Under the pieces are notes generated by a model. It worked only from the letters and a program-made list of their open reading frames with translations, was not told the origin of the DNA and did not search any database. Position numbers and translations under genes: made by a program. Positions 1 to 7,220 of a stretch of 34,583 nucleotides of DNA are shown piece by piece. Source of the DNA: a virus. The stretch spans positions 1 to 34,583 of IMG/VR virus record IMGVR_UViG_3300029309_000146, one strand, 5' to 3'. How positions within the stretch are numbered: the stretch's first letter is position 1; each line of letters starts with the position of its first letter.

Positions 1-14
1 TGTCACGAATAACC
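1..14. repeat. Left copy of the terminal 13-bp repeat
   Basis: GTCACGAATAACC at 2-14 matches 34570-34582. The bases on each side differ, so this is not a simple long assembly overlap. Bases 1-44 hold no gene and lie after the stop of the first minus-strand gene. Confidence 0.5.
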
Positions 15-44
15 CACGTTGCGTTGCTAGGAAGAACCTACACA

Positions 45-656
45 CTAGCGTATACCTCTCTTAGCTTCATTAAATGCTCTTACAAAATTCCTTTGAAACT
101 TAGACCTTATGTAACCTCTGCCTATTTTAAAAAAAGGAAATTTAGGTTGATAATCTGCTGTTTTATGAAATCCAACAATAAGTTTTAATGGAGACTTTGA
201 CTGACTAGTAGACTTAACCTTTACTCTTTCCCAAACACCAGTAATTCCTTTTACAGTTCCAATAAACTGACTCTTCTTTTTGATTAATCCAGATCTTTTT
301 CCAACAATATTTCCATACTTATTTAATCTTGCGTTTGGTGTATATGGTATTGGTATTTTCCTTTCGCTTGTTCTAACTCCACCTGTTATTTGAAACTTTA
401 AATATTTTTCTACAAATTCTTTTATAAACAATATACCACCCAATTTATTTTTGTGTGCTTTTGATACAAGAAAACCTTTTATTGTTGCTGGTGTAGGTCT
501 ATCAAGTTTTTTTGGCAATTGCTTCATCATCTCTTTGCGTAAGCCAAATAAAGTTATGTTTATTGATTTTGCTGTAGCTTCAGGTAAATGTCTTTTATCA
601 AAATTGTTAATAGCTTTTACAGCTTTATCTATATCATGCTTGACAATTATCTTCAT
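45..656 (-). CDS. Putative virion-associated protein with a DRPTP motif (minor tail / neck type)
   Basis: The product is 203 aa, very basic (many Lys and Arg) and has no membrane segment. The segment around residues 48-60 (KKLDRPTPATIKGF) resembles a motif I associate with small structural proteins of tailed phages, some annotated as minor tail protein Z-like. The family assignment is tentative. The ATG overlaps the TGA stop of the upstream HTH gene as ATGA, so translation is probably coupled. The stop codon lies 45 bases from the left edge of the window. If the genome is circular, the next gene downstream is the small terminase, which would place this gene directly before the packaging and head genes. 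It could instead be a DNA-binding protein, given its charge. Confidence 0.45.
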   Translation of the reverse strand: MKIIVKHDIDKAVKAINNFDKRHLPEATAKSINITLFGLRKEMMKQLPKKLDRPTPATIKGFLVSKAHKNKLGGILFIKEFVEKYLKFQITGGVRTSERKIPIPYTPNARLNKYGNIVGKRSGLIKKKSQFIGTVKGITGVWERVKVKSTSQSKSPLKLIVGFHKTADYQPKFPFFKIGRGYIRSKFQRNFVRAFNEAKRGIR

Positions 657-817
657 AAGTTTCGCCAGGTTGATTTACCTTTAAACTGCAAACCATATTG
701 TTTTGCTCTTCTAATGACTGTTGATTGACTTACACCAAAAGTTCTTGCTACATCATAGCTTGACGCACCACTATCAATTTTCTTCTTTAGAATAGTAGCA
801 CTAATTAACTTACTCAT
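653..817 (-). CDS. Small helix-turn-helix DNA-binding protein (54 aa)
   Basis: This short gene encodes 54 aa. Residues about 18-43 read as a compact homeodomain-like/resolvase-type helix-turn-helix (SYDVARTFGVSQSTVIRRAK), with the usual Ala-x-x-x-Gly-Val-Ser turn followed by a recognition helix. Both ends overlap neighbours as ATGA (at 814-817 and 653-656), so it sits in a tightly coupled cassette. That arrangement, together with conserved reading-frame features, supports it as a real gene. Possible roles are transcriptional control of the early-to-late switch or help in DNA packaging. The sequence does not decide between these. Confidence 0.7.
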   Translation of the reverse strand: MSKLISATILKKKIDSGASSYDVARTFGVSQSTVIRRAKQYGLQFKGKSTWRNL

Positions 818-1077
818 TCCTGCTCTATTTCATCTATAAGGTTGCAACCGATAGTACCATAACCTTTTATATCTAAAAAACTGTCAAAATGATCTGGTTT
901 ATTGTAGCCACGCAATGCTTTAGCGGCTACATACATAGCAACTACTTGATTTGTGCTGATTGTCTTACCCAACATAGCACCCCATATCTGAGCTAGCTGA
1001 CTCATATAATCTATTGGCTCACCATAATCTTTTGCTTTTTCAGCTAAAAGCTTATCAATACTTTGTATCTTTTTCAT
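814..1077 (-). CDS. Conserved phage protein, DUF6378-like
   Basis: The product is 87 aa. It has the order of motifs I associate with a small conserved phage family: KDYGEP near residue 16, an IWGAMLG stretch near 31-37, a helix rich in Val/Ala, and PDHFDSFLDIKGY near 61-73. In related proteins the DYG...DS..DI.GY pattern is strongly conserved, but the biochemical role is unknown. It is preceded by a good ribosome binding site (GGAGAG six bases before ATG) and overlaps the next gene by ATGA. It lies among small early-region genes downstream of the helicase. The family name is from memory and the function is unknown. Confidence 0.7.
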   Translation of the reverse strand: MKKIQSIDKLLAEKAKDYGEPIDYMSQLAQIWGAMLGKTISTNQVVAMYVAAKALRGYNKPDHFDSFLDIKGYGTIGCNLIDEIEQE

Positions 1078-1145
1078 CTAATGCTCTCCTGTGTAATCTA
1101 TCTTCTTGCTTTTGTAATGATCTCTCAACATGATTATCAATAATT

Positions 1146-1268
1146 TTACTTACGATTTTTGTATAGTTGATTATTCTTTTCTTTAAGTTTGTCATTCTTA
1201 AATATTTTATCCCAATTTATATCTATTTTCTTTTTATCTTCAGGCCTGCGCTTACTACCTTTTGACAT
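1146..1268 (-). CDS. Small basic protein starting MSKGSKRRP (40 aa)
   Basis: This 40-aa, highly charged, Lys-rich protein begins MSKGSKRRPEDKKKI. Short phage proteins with the same N-terminal pattern (M-S-x-G-S-K-x-R-P) recur in marine and T7-like phages, which argues that it is real despite its size. Its ATG lies inside the end of the upstream gene (14-base overlap), consistent with reinitiation. A conserved WDKIF segment follows. The function is not known. A nucleic-acid-binding role is possible from charge alone. Confidence 0.55.
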   Translation of the reverse strand: MSKGSKRRPEDKKKIDINWDKIFKNDKLKEKNNQLYKNRK

Positions 1269-1782
1269 AATCTATTTTATTAAAAGTTGGACTAAAGTTG
1301 CTTTGTGTAAGTTCTTCTTTAGCATCTATGCAATGTTCTGGAATGCATCTAAACAATTCTTCAATACTAAATATAATGCAATCTTGTTCTTGCTTATATT
1401 TATCATATACATTTTCTAACTCATAGTCATTACCAACTATGAGGACATACTTATCTTTATTGTATTTGTAGCAAGATACATTTGGATCAAGCTCTACATA
1501 TCCATTATCTGTAGCAGCTTCAATAATTGCATCATATGCTCTTTGCATCATCTCACACATAGAAAATATCTTTTTATAATTATGTTCTTTCAATGACTCT
1601 TTAAACATCCACTCTGCTCTTTCAAACTTTAATGCAACATTGCTTGGTATTATTTTTAATAATCTTTTCTTACCACCCCACTTGTTTGCAATTTCAGATT
1701 CAATCTTCCTAAGTATTTTAATCTGTAACAAAGCATTATCTTTAAATATTTGTTTCATGGATATATCAAAAACTTGGATCAT
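1255..1782 (-). CDS. Hypothetical protein downstream of the iteron cluster
   Basis: This 175-aa soluble protein was not recognised. It is helical and mixed-charge in the N-terminal two thirds (KILRKIESEIANKW, ALKFERAEWMFKESL) and has a beta-type C-terminal third containing YVLIVGNDYELENV. The longest start is ATG at 1782; the second Met (MKQIFKDN, eight codons later) is equally possible because neither has a clear Shine-Dalgarno sequence. It is the first gene after the phased TATCCAC repeats and follows the primase/helicase, so a role in replication initiation or its control is worth testing. Nothing in the sequence shows a known domain. Confidence 0.6.
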   Translation of the reverse strand: MIQVFDISMKQIFKDNALLQIKILRKIESEIANKWGGKKRLLKIIPSNVALKFERAEWMFKESLKEHNYKKIFSMCEMMQRAYDAIIEAATDNGYVELDPNVSCYKYNKDKYVLIVGNDYELENVYDKYKQEQDCIIFSIEELFRCIPEHCIDAKEELTQSNFSPTFNKIDYVKR

Positions 1783-1785
1783 TGA

Positions 1786-1906
1786 TGGATATATGGATAT
1801 ATCCTAAAGGATATATATCCATTATATCCACTACAAGTTGATTTTGGATAGAAAATAGCCAATTTATATCCACTTTATATCCACATCTATCCACTTTTCT
1901 ATCCAC
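1786..1906. repeat. Iteron cluster, candidate replication origin or regulator-binding array
   Basis: On the plus strand the heptamer TATCCAC occurs at 1825-1831, 1867-1873, 1878-1884, 1888-1894 and 1900-1906, with a TATCCAT variant at 1816-1822. The last four copies start 11, 10 and 12 bases apart, close to one helical turn, so all would face the same side of the DNA. Inverted copies (GGATA) lie at about 1788, 1795, 1809 and 1846. The stretch is AT-rich, non-coding, and sits directly after the primase/helicase stop codon, which touches the last repeat. This matches the general form of iteron-type origins. A transcriptional operator array is the alternative. Confidence 0.55.
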
Positions 1907-3777
1907 TAAAACACTCCCTCATCCCATTTTTTAGCCTGATAACCGTAATTTTCTTTGTAATGTACTAAACCTTTTTCTTTTAATTGCTTTAATCTTCCCT
2001 GCGCAGTCTTACGTTTTACCTTTAATATGCCCTCTAAATCTGCCGCATTTAGCCACACGCTTACAGGATCGTCAGGGCATTGTTGTTCAGCAACAGTTAT
2101 AAGTGCCTTGATAGTCTCTTCATTGACTGTAGATTCTTTAATATCTATTGGCTTATCTTCTGGTATCAATACACCACTTGTTAAATTATCAAAACCAAGC
2201 AAATTTACTTCATGGAACTTGTATTGCATTTTGGCCATACCCATACCGTCCTTGTTAAGTGTTTGTTCAAAATCAAGCCACATCTCATCAATAATATCGT
2301 CTCTGGTTACTTTAAATTCATAATCCAGACTTGCTTGTATAACGCTTGAACCTCTTGCTCTTGCATTTGCACCATGACCTGTATGATGTACAAAGCAGCA
2401 TGTCGCACCAAACTCAGCAACTAACTTATCTAGACGTTGTATAAATAAACCCACATCTTCACTAGAGTTTTCATTACCAGAGAAATTACGCTGAAACGTA
2501 TCAAATATAATGAATCCAATACTGCCATATTCATCCTCTATCTCTTTGCAGGTGTCAAGCAGCTTATTAAACTCATCTTCTTCTGTGATCCTAGAACCTC
2601 TATTAGAAAGCAGCAGAGGTGCTTTAGACAAGTCTTTATTAAAGTATTGTTCATAAGCCTTGATACGTCTACCAATGCCTCTCTGGCCTTCTCCACATAA
2701 ATAAAGTGTAGTTGCCTGTTTGCTTGGACTTCCATAAAACTCCTCTCCCATCGCAACAGCACACGCCATAGCGATAGCTACAAAAGATTTACCTGATTTA
2801 GCAGCACCAAAGATAGACATTACTGATTCTTTTTCAAACATATCTTGTATCAACCAGTCAGGCTCTTTAACCTGTGCCATTACTTCGTCAATGCGTTGGA
2901 AGTAAATATCACTTTTAGGCGGTAACATTTGATTACCTTTTATATATTGCTCTAAAGCAAAACTATTATCAAAGTAATTACTTACGTTGGCATCCCAAAG
3001 ATCGTCCTTATCTGCAAAGTCTTTAGGTGGTAAAGCTATCCTTACACTACATCCGTTCTTCTTCAGATACTTCCCTAACTCCCATGCAGCTTCTTTACCT
3101 ACATCATCATTGTCTGGAAAGATATAAACATCTCTATTAAATATAGGCGACCAGTCTGATTTCTCCCAAGACCTAGCTCCACCATGCCAGCAAGCCACAT
3201 CCCAATCATACATCTTGCCTGCTCCTAAGCACGCCTTCTCTCCCTCATTGATGAGGATTGGCTTATCAAGATGGTTGCACTCACTATATATAGGCAACTT
3301 GCCCTCTGGTCTACGCATAAACCAACTATCACCAACCTTAGTAAAAGGTGCGTACTTTTGTTTGATTGGATGATTGTCTGGAAAGCGTAAGACTATAAAG
3401 CTGTCATTATATTTAAGTTTTACAACAGCTTCAGACCAAAGCTGAAGTAATTTATCTCTAGAGATCGGCTTTGCACCCACTATGTTAGGAGTAGCTATGG
3501 CAACATCTTTTCTAGTGGAGGTAATTATGCTGTTGCCATTTGGTGCAAAGCCTAGATCAAACTTTTGCAAAATGTCTTTATCTACATTCTTTATCTCTAA
3601 TAACCAGGCTACACCTCCGCCTTCGTCATTTTCAAAGTCAAAGAAAGTACCTGCTTCTTTGTTAAATACAAAGCTCCCCTTTGATCCCCACCGCCATTCT
3701 TTATCTGTTTTAGTTTTCGGTTCTCCTAATACCTCTAAAGCAATCTGTGGAGCTACATTAACCCACTTATCTTGCAT
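1906..3777 (-). CDS. Primase/helicase: TOPRIM domain plus RecA-like (RepA-type) ATPase
   Basis: The product is 623 aa. The N-terminal part (1-160) resembles phage primase N-termini but lacks zinc-binding cysteines. Residues about 174-226 form a TOPRIM core: ILINEGEKA supplies the glutamate, and FPDNDDVG supplies the DxD acidic residues. Residues about 305-500 are a RecA-fold ATPase with Walker A FGAAKSGKS (323-331), Walker B FIIFDTF (Asp426) and a conserved HHTGHGANARARGSS segment, as in RepA-like hexameric helicases. The C-terminus (about 550-615) looks like a winged helix (AADLEGILKVKRKTAQGRLKQL). It would unwind DNA and prime synthesis at the fork. It follows the SSB-like gene by three bases and precedes the iteron cluster. 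No DNA polymerase gene is present, so host polymerase is presumably used. Confidence 0.88.
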   Translation of the reverse strand: MQDKWVNVAPQIALEVLGEPKTKTDKEWRWGSKGSFVFNKEAGTFFDFENDEGGGVAWLLEIKNVDKDILQKFDLGFAPNGNSIITSTRKDVAIATPNIVGAKPISRDKLLQLWSEAVVKLKYNDSFIVLRFPDNHPIKQKYAPFTKVGDSWFMRRPEGKLPIYSECNHLDKPILINEGEKACLGAGKMYDWDVACWHGGARSWEKSDWSPIFNRDVYIFPDNDDVGKEAAWELGKYLKKNGCSVRIALPPKDFADKDDLWDANVSNYFDNSFALEQYIKGNQMLPPKSDIYFQRIDEVMAQVKEPDWLIQDMFEKESVMSIFGAAKSGKSFVAIAMACAVAMGEEFYGSPSKQATTLYLCGEGQRGIGRRIKAYEQYFNKDLSKAPLLLSNRGSRITEEDEFNKLLDTCKEIEDEYGSIGFIIFDTFQRNFSGNENSSEDVGLFIQRLDKLVAEFGATCCFVHHTGHGANARARGSSVIQASLDYEFKVTRDDIIDEMWLDFEQTLNKDGMGMAKMQYKFHEVNLLGFDNLTSGVLIPEDKPIDIKESTVNEETIKALITVAEQQCPDDPVSVWLNAADLEGILKVKRKTAQGRLKQLKEKGLVHYKENYGYQAKKWDEGVF

Positions 3778-3780
3778 GAT

Positions 3781-4374
3781 CTAAAATGGCAAATCATCTT
3801 CACGCAAATCACCGCTCTTAGCGACCTGTTCATCAACCTTATCACTAAGACCTGCATTTGGACTAACCCAATCATCATCATTAGGCGCATCAAACGTAGG
3901 AATAACAAACGTATCTTTTCTTGGTTTCCAATCTACAAAAGAAAAGTTAGCTCTGTTAAAGTCATTCATCTTACCTTTTATAGTTTCTGTACCTGTAAAT
4001 GCAAAACATGGTAACGCAGGCTTTTTCTCATTCCATTGGTTATAGCATCCTCTAAGTATCTCTAACATAGTTTGATACTCATTTACGCTGTTGCGTTGCC
4101 AAAGTAAAGGTCTATCCTCTACGCCATCAACCATCACCCATATACTAAATGCTCTTGTCCAACCATGTCCTGCTGGTGGTTGTGATTTAGCACCAACAAC
4201 ATCATCCCAGACAAACTCATAGCCACCCTCATATCTTCCCCAACCTGTTTGCAATGTATCTAGATCAAGTTGCATATATTTAAACTTACACTCCTGGTCT
4301 GCAAGCTTAAAAGTCTTTTCTTTGCTTATAAATTTTAGATAAATTGAATTATCTGATTCTTGTAGTATTTCCAT
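3781..4374 (-). CDS. Putative single-stranded DNA-binding protein
   Basis: The product is 197 aa, predicted mainly beta in the first 150 residues and followed by a low-complexity acidic tail. It ends in EDDLPF, the acidic-hydrophobic C-terminal tip typical of bacterial and phage SSB proteins, which recruits partner proteins. Residues 40-75 (GWGRYEGGYEFVWDD...) and the motif LPCFAFTGT fit a family of phage ssDNA-binding proteins by general character, though I cannot name the family. It lies immediately before the primase/helicase and downstream of nuclease genes. The ATG has an ideal ribosome binding site (AAAGGAGATATATATG), suggesting strong expression, as expected for an SSB. Confidence 0.7.
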   Translation of the reverse strand: MEILQESDNSIYLKFISKEKTFKLADQECKFKYMQLDLDTLQTGWGRYEGGYEFVWDDVVGAKSQPPAGHGWTRAFSIWVMVDGVEDRPLLWQRNSVNEYQTMLEILRGCYNQWNEKKPALPCFAFTGTETIKGKMNDFNRANFSFVDWKPRKDTFVIPTFDAPNDDDWVSPNAGLSDKVDEQVAKSGDLREDDLPF

Positions 4375-4385
4375 ATATATCTCCT

Positions 4386-4574
4386 TTAATGAACTACCTT
4401 TTTGGTAGCAATACTGTCAAAAACTGCTTTAAGAACACTAGCATTTGTATCCTTAAAACTACTAAAATCTTCTATGGTTGACATCCCTAGATACTCTGCG
4501 CTTCTCCTAGCTTTGCAGAACTCGTCCCAGCAAAACTTCTCAAACTCTGGATCAAAGTAGATTAGTTCTTCCAT
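4386..4574 (-). CDS. Hypothetical small acidic protein (62 aa)
   Basis: This 62-aa protein is rich in aromatic and acidic residues at the N-terminus (ELIYFDPEFEKFCWDEF) and has no recognised domain. The start is supported by GAGG seven bases upstream of ATG and by a 13-base overlap with the upstream nuclease gene. The SSB-like gene begins 11 bases after its stop. The position suggests a recombination or replication accessory role, but no function can be assigned. Confidence 0.55.
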   Translation of the reverse strand: MEELIYFDPEFEKFCWDEFCKARRSAEYLGMSTIEDFSSFKDTNASVLKAVFDSIATKKVVH

Positions 4575-4981
4575 GAACTAACCTCATATTTAAGGATTTC
4601 CAAAAACTGCTCAAAAGATGTGAAGGCAACAGGATGATGCAATTCTCTATCGCTTATATTAGAGTTAATCATACTCAAGGGGAAAGCCACTCTGATTGGT
4701 AAGTGGTTAAACTTAAAAATCAAAATAGGTACATTATCATCTCCTGCTGCTTCACAAACTTGTTGCCACCATTTATCTTTGTACCAATTATTGCTACTTC
4801 TAGCATAATTTTTGCACTCAAAATAAAGGTAACGTAACTTTAAATCTGGTTGATTTTTTTCTTGGTATTGGTTGAGGTTTCTACTGACTCTATCTTCTAC
4901 ATGTGTTGTCTCAAGCATAGCATTTATCTTCTTTGCACACTCTCTTTCAAACGCAGCGCCTTTAGCTCTAGCGTTTACCAT
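4562..4981 (-). CDS. PD-(D/E)XK nuclease, Holliday-junction-resolvase-like
   Basis: The product is 139 aa. The N-terminal helix ARAKGAAFERECAKKI carries a conserved glutamate, followed by the pattern NQPDLKL (acidic residue in a beta strand) and YLYFECKNY (E-x-K). Together these make a small PD-(D/E)XK nuclease core like that of archaeal-type Hjc resolvases and related phage enzymes. It would cut branched DNA during recombination-dependent replication or before packaging. It begins right after the stop of the RHH-like gene and overlaps the next gene. VRR-type or other small restriction-fold nucleases are alternatives. The nuclease fold is well supported; resolvase activity is inferred. Confidence 0.7.
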   Translation of the reverse strand: MVNARAKGAAFERECAKKINAMLETTHVEDRVSRNLNQYQEKNQPDLKLRYLYFECKNYARSSNNWYKDKWWQQVCEAAGDDNVPILIFKFNHLPIRVAFPLSMINSNISDRELHHPVAFTSFEQFLEILKYEVSSWKN

Positions 4982-5200
4982 TTATAAACCCTCCACGTCA
5001 AAATCAACATTTGTCAAATCATGTTTTACAGAATTAATACCTAGTTTTAAAAAGTATTCTGCAAGTTGTCCCATAGGTTTACCAGTTTGTGCGGATAACA
5101 CCTTAAGTTCTTTATGCACATCTTTATATACCCAAATAGCCTCCTTGCCCACTTTCTCCATAGTCTTATCATCCATAAAGTCTGTTGTTTTAGTCCTCAT
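4982..5200 (-). CDS. Putative ribbon-helix-helix-type small protein (72 aa)
   Basis: The 72-aa product contains a stretch (residues about 21-57, AIWVYKDVHKELKVLSAQTG then MGQLAEYFLKLGINS) that fits a ribbon-helix-helix pattern: a short strand, a helix beginning with HKELK, a Gly turn and a second helix. Such proteins usually bind operators as dimers. The gene overlaps the exonuclease gene by 11 bases and abuts the resolvase-like gene. It could regulate the early operon, for instance at the inverted repeat upstream of 6312, but that is inference. The fold call is from pattern only. Confidence 0.5.
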   Translation of the reverse strand: MRTKTTDFMDDKTMEKVGKEAIWVYKDVHKELKVLSAQTGKPMGQLAEYFLKLGINSVKHDLTNVDFDVEGL

Positions 5201-6143
5201 ATTTCTTAATACTTAAAGTCTTTCTTCTAACACTATAGGCTTCTTTTGCTGGCACTATCTTTTCTTCTTTTGCTTTGTAATGTGTCATACCCCAATTTAT
5301 AACATAATTTCCTGCTTTTGCCTTGCTATGATTACCCATAGCTTCCATCAATGCTGCTGTTGCTCTTTGTTTATTTGCTTTTGCATTTTTTATAGCTTCA
5401 TCTGATAACATTATCTGTTTTGCATGATCCTCACATATCATATCTAAATCAATAAAGTCTTCTTCTGTGGCCTCTGGATGCACTAAAACACCATCATTGC
5501 GCTTTTCATCTAAAAGCTCAAATGGAAAGTAATCCTCTTCTTTAATACGCACGTTCCAATCTTCTACTGCATCTCTAAGTTTGTCTGCAAAAGCAGGATC
5601 ACGTTTATAGACAAATATTCTAAAAGTTGTTGATTGGTACAACACACATAAAACACCCCAATCAACACCAGCACACTCCATTTGTGCTTGCAGTTGCAGC
5701 ACACCACGCCACAAAGCTGGAGGGTTTTCAGGATATGAGTTTGTAACCTTATTCTCAACTACCCCTTGACCATCCAGCTTCACCTCTGTCGCATTTGGTA
5801 AATAAATACCTTTGCTTTCATCCTCTTTTATGAGTAAGTTGTCTGCATGAGCCATACCATCTAATGATGCTTCAAATAACAAATATGGATGTTTGGCTAC
5901 AACATTAATATCTGTTTGCACATCGGTCAAGCCTAGTATGTTGCAAGCTTCTTTTATGCAGGGTGCTTCTAAAACATCACCCATTCTTTGTATGCCAGTC
6001 TGTTCAAACCTTGTAGGCTTACCATGTTTTGCATCTATACACCTTTTTAGTGCTTCATTCCTTGAGCCATACTTATACTCATTGAATAGGTAAGGTGATA
6101 TAGATGCAGTTGGTATATCGTCTCTTGTAAGCTTACCTACCAT
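5190..6143 (-). CDS. YqaJ-like / lambda-exonuclease-type recombination nuclease
   Basis: The product is 317 aa from ATG at 6143; a TTG two codons further upstream is also possible. It has the ordered motifs of YqaJ-type PD-(D/E)XK exonucleases: an N-terminal SPYLFNEYKYGSRNEAL region, GDVLEAPCIKEA (conserved acidic residue), FEASLDGMA (catalytic Asp), VVENKVT (E-x-K) and a Gln-rich helix WRGVLQLQAQME. This class degrades one strand of duplex ends and works with an annealing protein or SSB in phage recombination. No Redbeta/RecT-like annealase was seen, so the SSB-like protein or the host may fill that role. It overlaps the small upstream gene by 11 bases. Confidence 0.82.
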   Translation of the reverse strand: MVGKLTRDDIPTASISPYLFNEYKYGSRNEALKRCIDAKHGKPTRFEQTGIQRMGDVLEAPCIKEACNILGLTDVQTDINVVAKHPYLLFEASLDGMAHADNLLIKEDESKGIYLPNATEVKLDGQGVVENKVTNSYPENPPALWRGVLQLQAQMECAGVDWGVLCVLYQSTTFRIFVYKRDPAFADKLRDAVEDWNVRIKEEDYFPFELLDEKRNDGVLVHPEATEEDFIDLDMICEDHAKQIMLSDEAIKNAKANKQRATAALMEAMGNHSKAKAGNYVINWGMTHYKAKEEKIVPAKEAYSVRRKTLSIKKYED

Positions 6144-6312
6144 CTGCAATCTCTACAGACTTCATATAGCTGCGCTTACCTTTTGCCAGTTCTCGCAACA
6201 CTCTTAGCTTTGCTTTGTCATAGTCTTTATACCTAGCTATCATAGTAAAGTCTTGCCTATGAGCATTTGCTTTTGGCTCTTGCATAATCCAATAATTGTA
6301 TATTGTTTCCAT
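6133..6312 (-). CDS. Small hypothetical protein, first gene of the replication operon
   Basis: The gene encodes 59 aa (begins METIYNYWIMQE, with a basic centre DKAKLRVLRELAKGKRS). It has a strong ribosome binding site (AAGGAG seven bases before ATG) and is the first gene after the promoter-like sequence at 6349-6376. It overlaps the exonuclease start. The helical, basic C-terminal half could bind nucleic acid or protein, but no family was recognised. Its support comes from the ribosome binding site, position and coupling. Confidence 0.6.
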   Translation of the reverse strand: METIYNYWIMQEPKANAHRQDFTMIARYKDYDKAKLRVLRELAKGKRSYMKSVEIADGR

Positions 6313-6340
6313 GTGAACTACTCCTTTTTTTTGTTAAACA

Positions 6341-6376
6341 TGACAAATGATATATACATATATATAAATATGTCAA
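6341..6376 (-). promoter_or_regulatory. Sigma70-like early promoter with overlapping inverted repeat
   Basis: On the minus strand a perfect TTGACA (-35, 6376-6371) is followed after 16 bases by TATATC (-10, 6354-6349). The spacer is almost pure A/T. The same stretch is bounded by an imperfect inverted repeat, TGACAAAT (6341-6348) and ATATGTCA (6368-6375). This overlaps the -35 and abuts the -10, so a repressor bound there would block transcription. It lies in the longest gap of this part of the genome (6313-6397), between the lysozyme stop and the first replication gene. It is probably the main early promoter, and no other motif in the gap competes as clearly. Confidence 0.6.
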
Positions 6377-6397
6377 TATATATTTGTAATTATTTTT

Positions 6398-6841
6398 TTA
6401 GACTTCGTGCCACTCTTTGCCTTCAAACAGCAAAGCTTCTGCTTCTCTTCTTCTTACTAGACCTTCTAACACCTTACCGTTAGCCTTATTCCATCTACGC
6501 ATTTGATGCGGTACATCTTCTTTTTGATTTTCATTAAGAACTCTTAGCATCGTAGAGTTGTTTAAATTTGTTGATCCTAGATTATATGTCCAGGCTACTA
6601 AGGCATCAAACTCATTTTGTTCTAAGGTAATCAGCACAGCATCATTAACATAAGCACCAAAAACTACTAACTCTTCGTTTAGCCACTTTTCAGCTTCTTC
6701 TTGCGTGCAAGTATCGCCCTCTTCAACATTAGTAGTCCTGCCATAACCTATTGTCCATACACCAGCACTACACTTATAGGCCTCTAGCCTACACCCTTCA
6801 AACTTCTTAATTAACTGTTTGCCTTCCTCTGAAATTTGCAT
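6398..6841 (-). CDS. Endolysin: GH24 lysozyme (T4/P22-type muramidase)
   Basis: The product is 147 aa from ATG at 6841, chosen because GGGGAGAATAAC precedes it; the reading frame stays open 34 codons further upstream without support. Residues near 14-31 carry the GH24 active-site region, KKFEGCRLEAYKCSAGVWTI. Glu and Thr occupy the usual catalytic positions with T4-lysozyme spacing (9 and 6), but Cys stands where T4 lysozyme has Asp, as in some P1-type lysozymes. A GYGRT motif follows. It hydrolyses peptidoglycan at the end of infection. No signal peptide or anchor is visible, so export should depend on a holin. It overlaps no neighbour and follows the nuclease gene by one base. Confidence 0.9.
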   Translation of the reverse strand: MQISEEGKQLIKKFEGCRLEAYKCSAGVWTIGYGRTTNVEEGDTCTQEEAEKWLNEELVVFGAYVNDAVLITLEQNEFDALVAWTYNLGSTNLNNSTMLRVLNENQKEDVPHQMRRWNKANGKVLEGLVRRREAEALLFEGKEWHEV

Positions 6842-6842
6842 G

Positions 6843-7220
6843 TTATTCTCCCCATACTTTAGTTTTTGTGCCACCGTCATAATCGACTGCAAGATTTTCT
6901 TTTTTAAGCAAATCTGCAACATTGCCTTTTTCACAAAACACATCGCCTAAAATCCTACCATACTTATCAACACCGTAGGATTTTATAGTTATTTCACCTA
7001 CAAGCCATTCTTTTAACTTAGCTTTTGCTAACAAGCCAAGCTCTTTTTCTTTTGCTCTATATGGGTATCTTTTTGTGTTAATGCGTGATTCTGGAGTGTC
7101 TATACCAGCAATTCTGACCACCTTGTTATACAGCAAGACAGAAAAACCTAGATCAATAGTTTCTAGGCGTATGGTGTCGCCATCGGTAACAGACCGAAGC
7201 GTGCATTTATACTCATACAT
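6843..7220 (-). CDS. Thermonuclease-family (SNase-like) nuclease
   Basis: The product is 125 aa and covers the SNase fold. DGDTI (13-17) begins the barrel, VRIAGIDTPESR gives the catalytic Arg36, metal-binding Asp41 and Glu44, and DKYGR gives Arg89, matching the Arg35/Glu43/Arg87 arrangement of staphylococcal nuclease. It is a calcium-dependent nuclease for DNA or RNA. No signal peptide is present, so it acts in the cytoplasm unless released by lysis. It lies between a small basic protein and the lysozyme, sharing a base with the previous stop (TAATG), so it is expressed with the lysis genes. Host DNA degradation for nucleotide salvage, or clearing of released DNA, are possible roles. Confidence 0.88.
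   Translation of the reverse strand: MYEYKCTLRSVTDGDTIRLETIDLGFSVLLYNKVVRIAGIDTPESRINTKRYPYRAKEKELGLLAKAKLKEWLVGEITIKSYGVDKYGRILGDVFCEKGNVADLLKKENLAVDYDGGTKTKVWGE

Noticed and set aside
1083-1136. Tiny minus-strand 17-codon frame between the 40-aa and 87-aa genes
   Set aside because: It is too short to support and lacks a convincing ribosome binding site. It may only be a leader.
2538-2762. Minus-strand 74-codon frame inside the primase/helicase
   Set aside because: It is an alternative frame across the Walker A region of a well-supported gene.
6842-6943. Upstream extension of the lysozyme frame
   Set aside because: A strong GGGGAG site points to the start at 6841, and the extra 34 codons overlap the nuclease gene.
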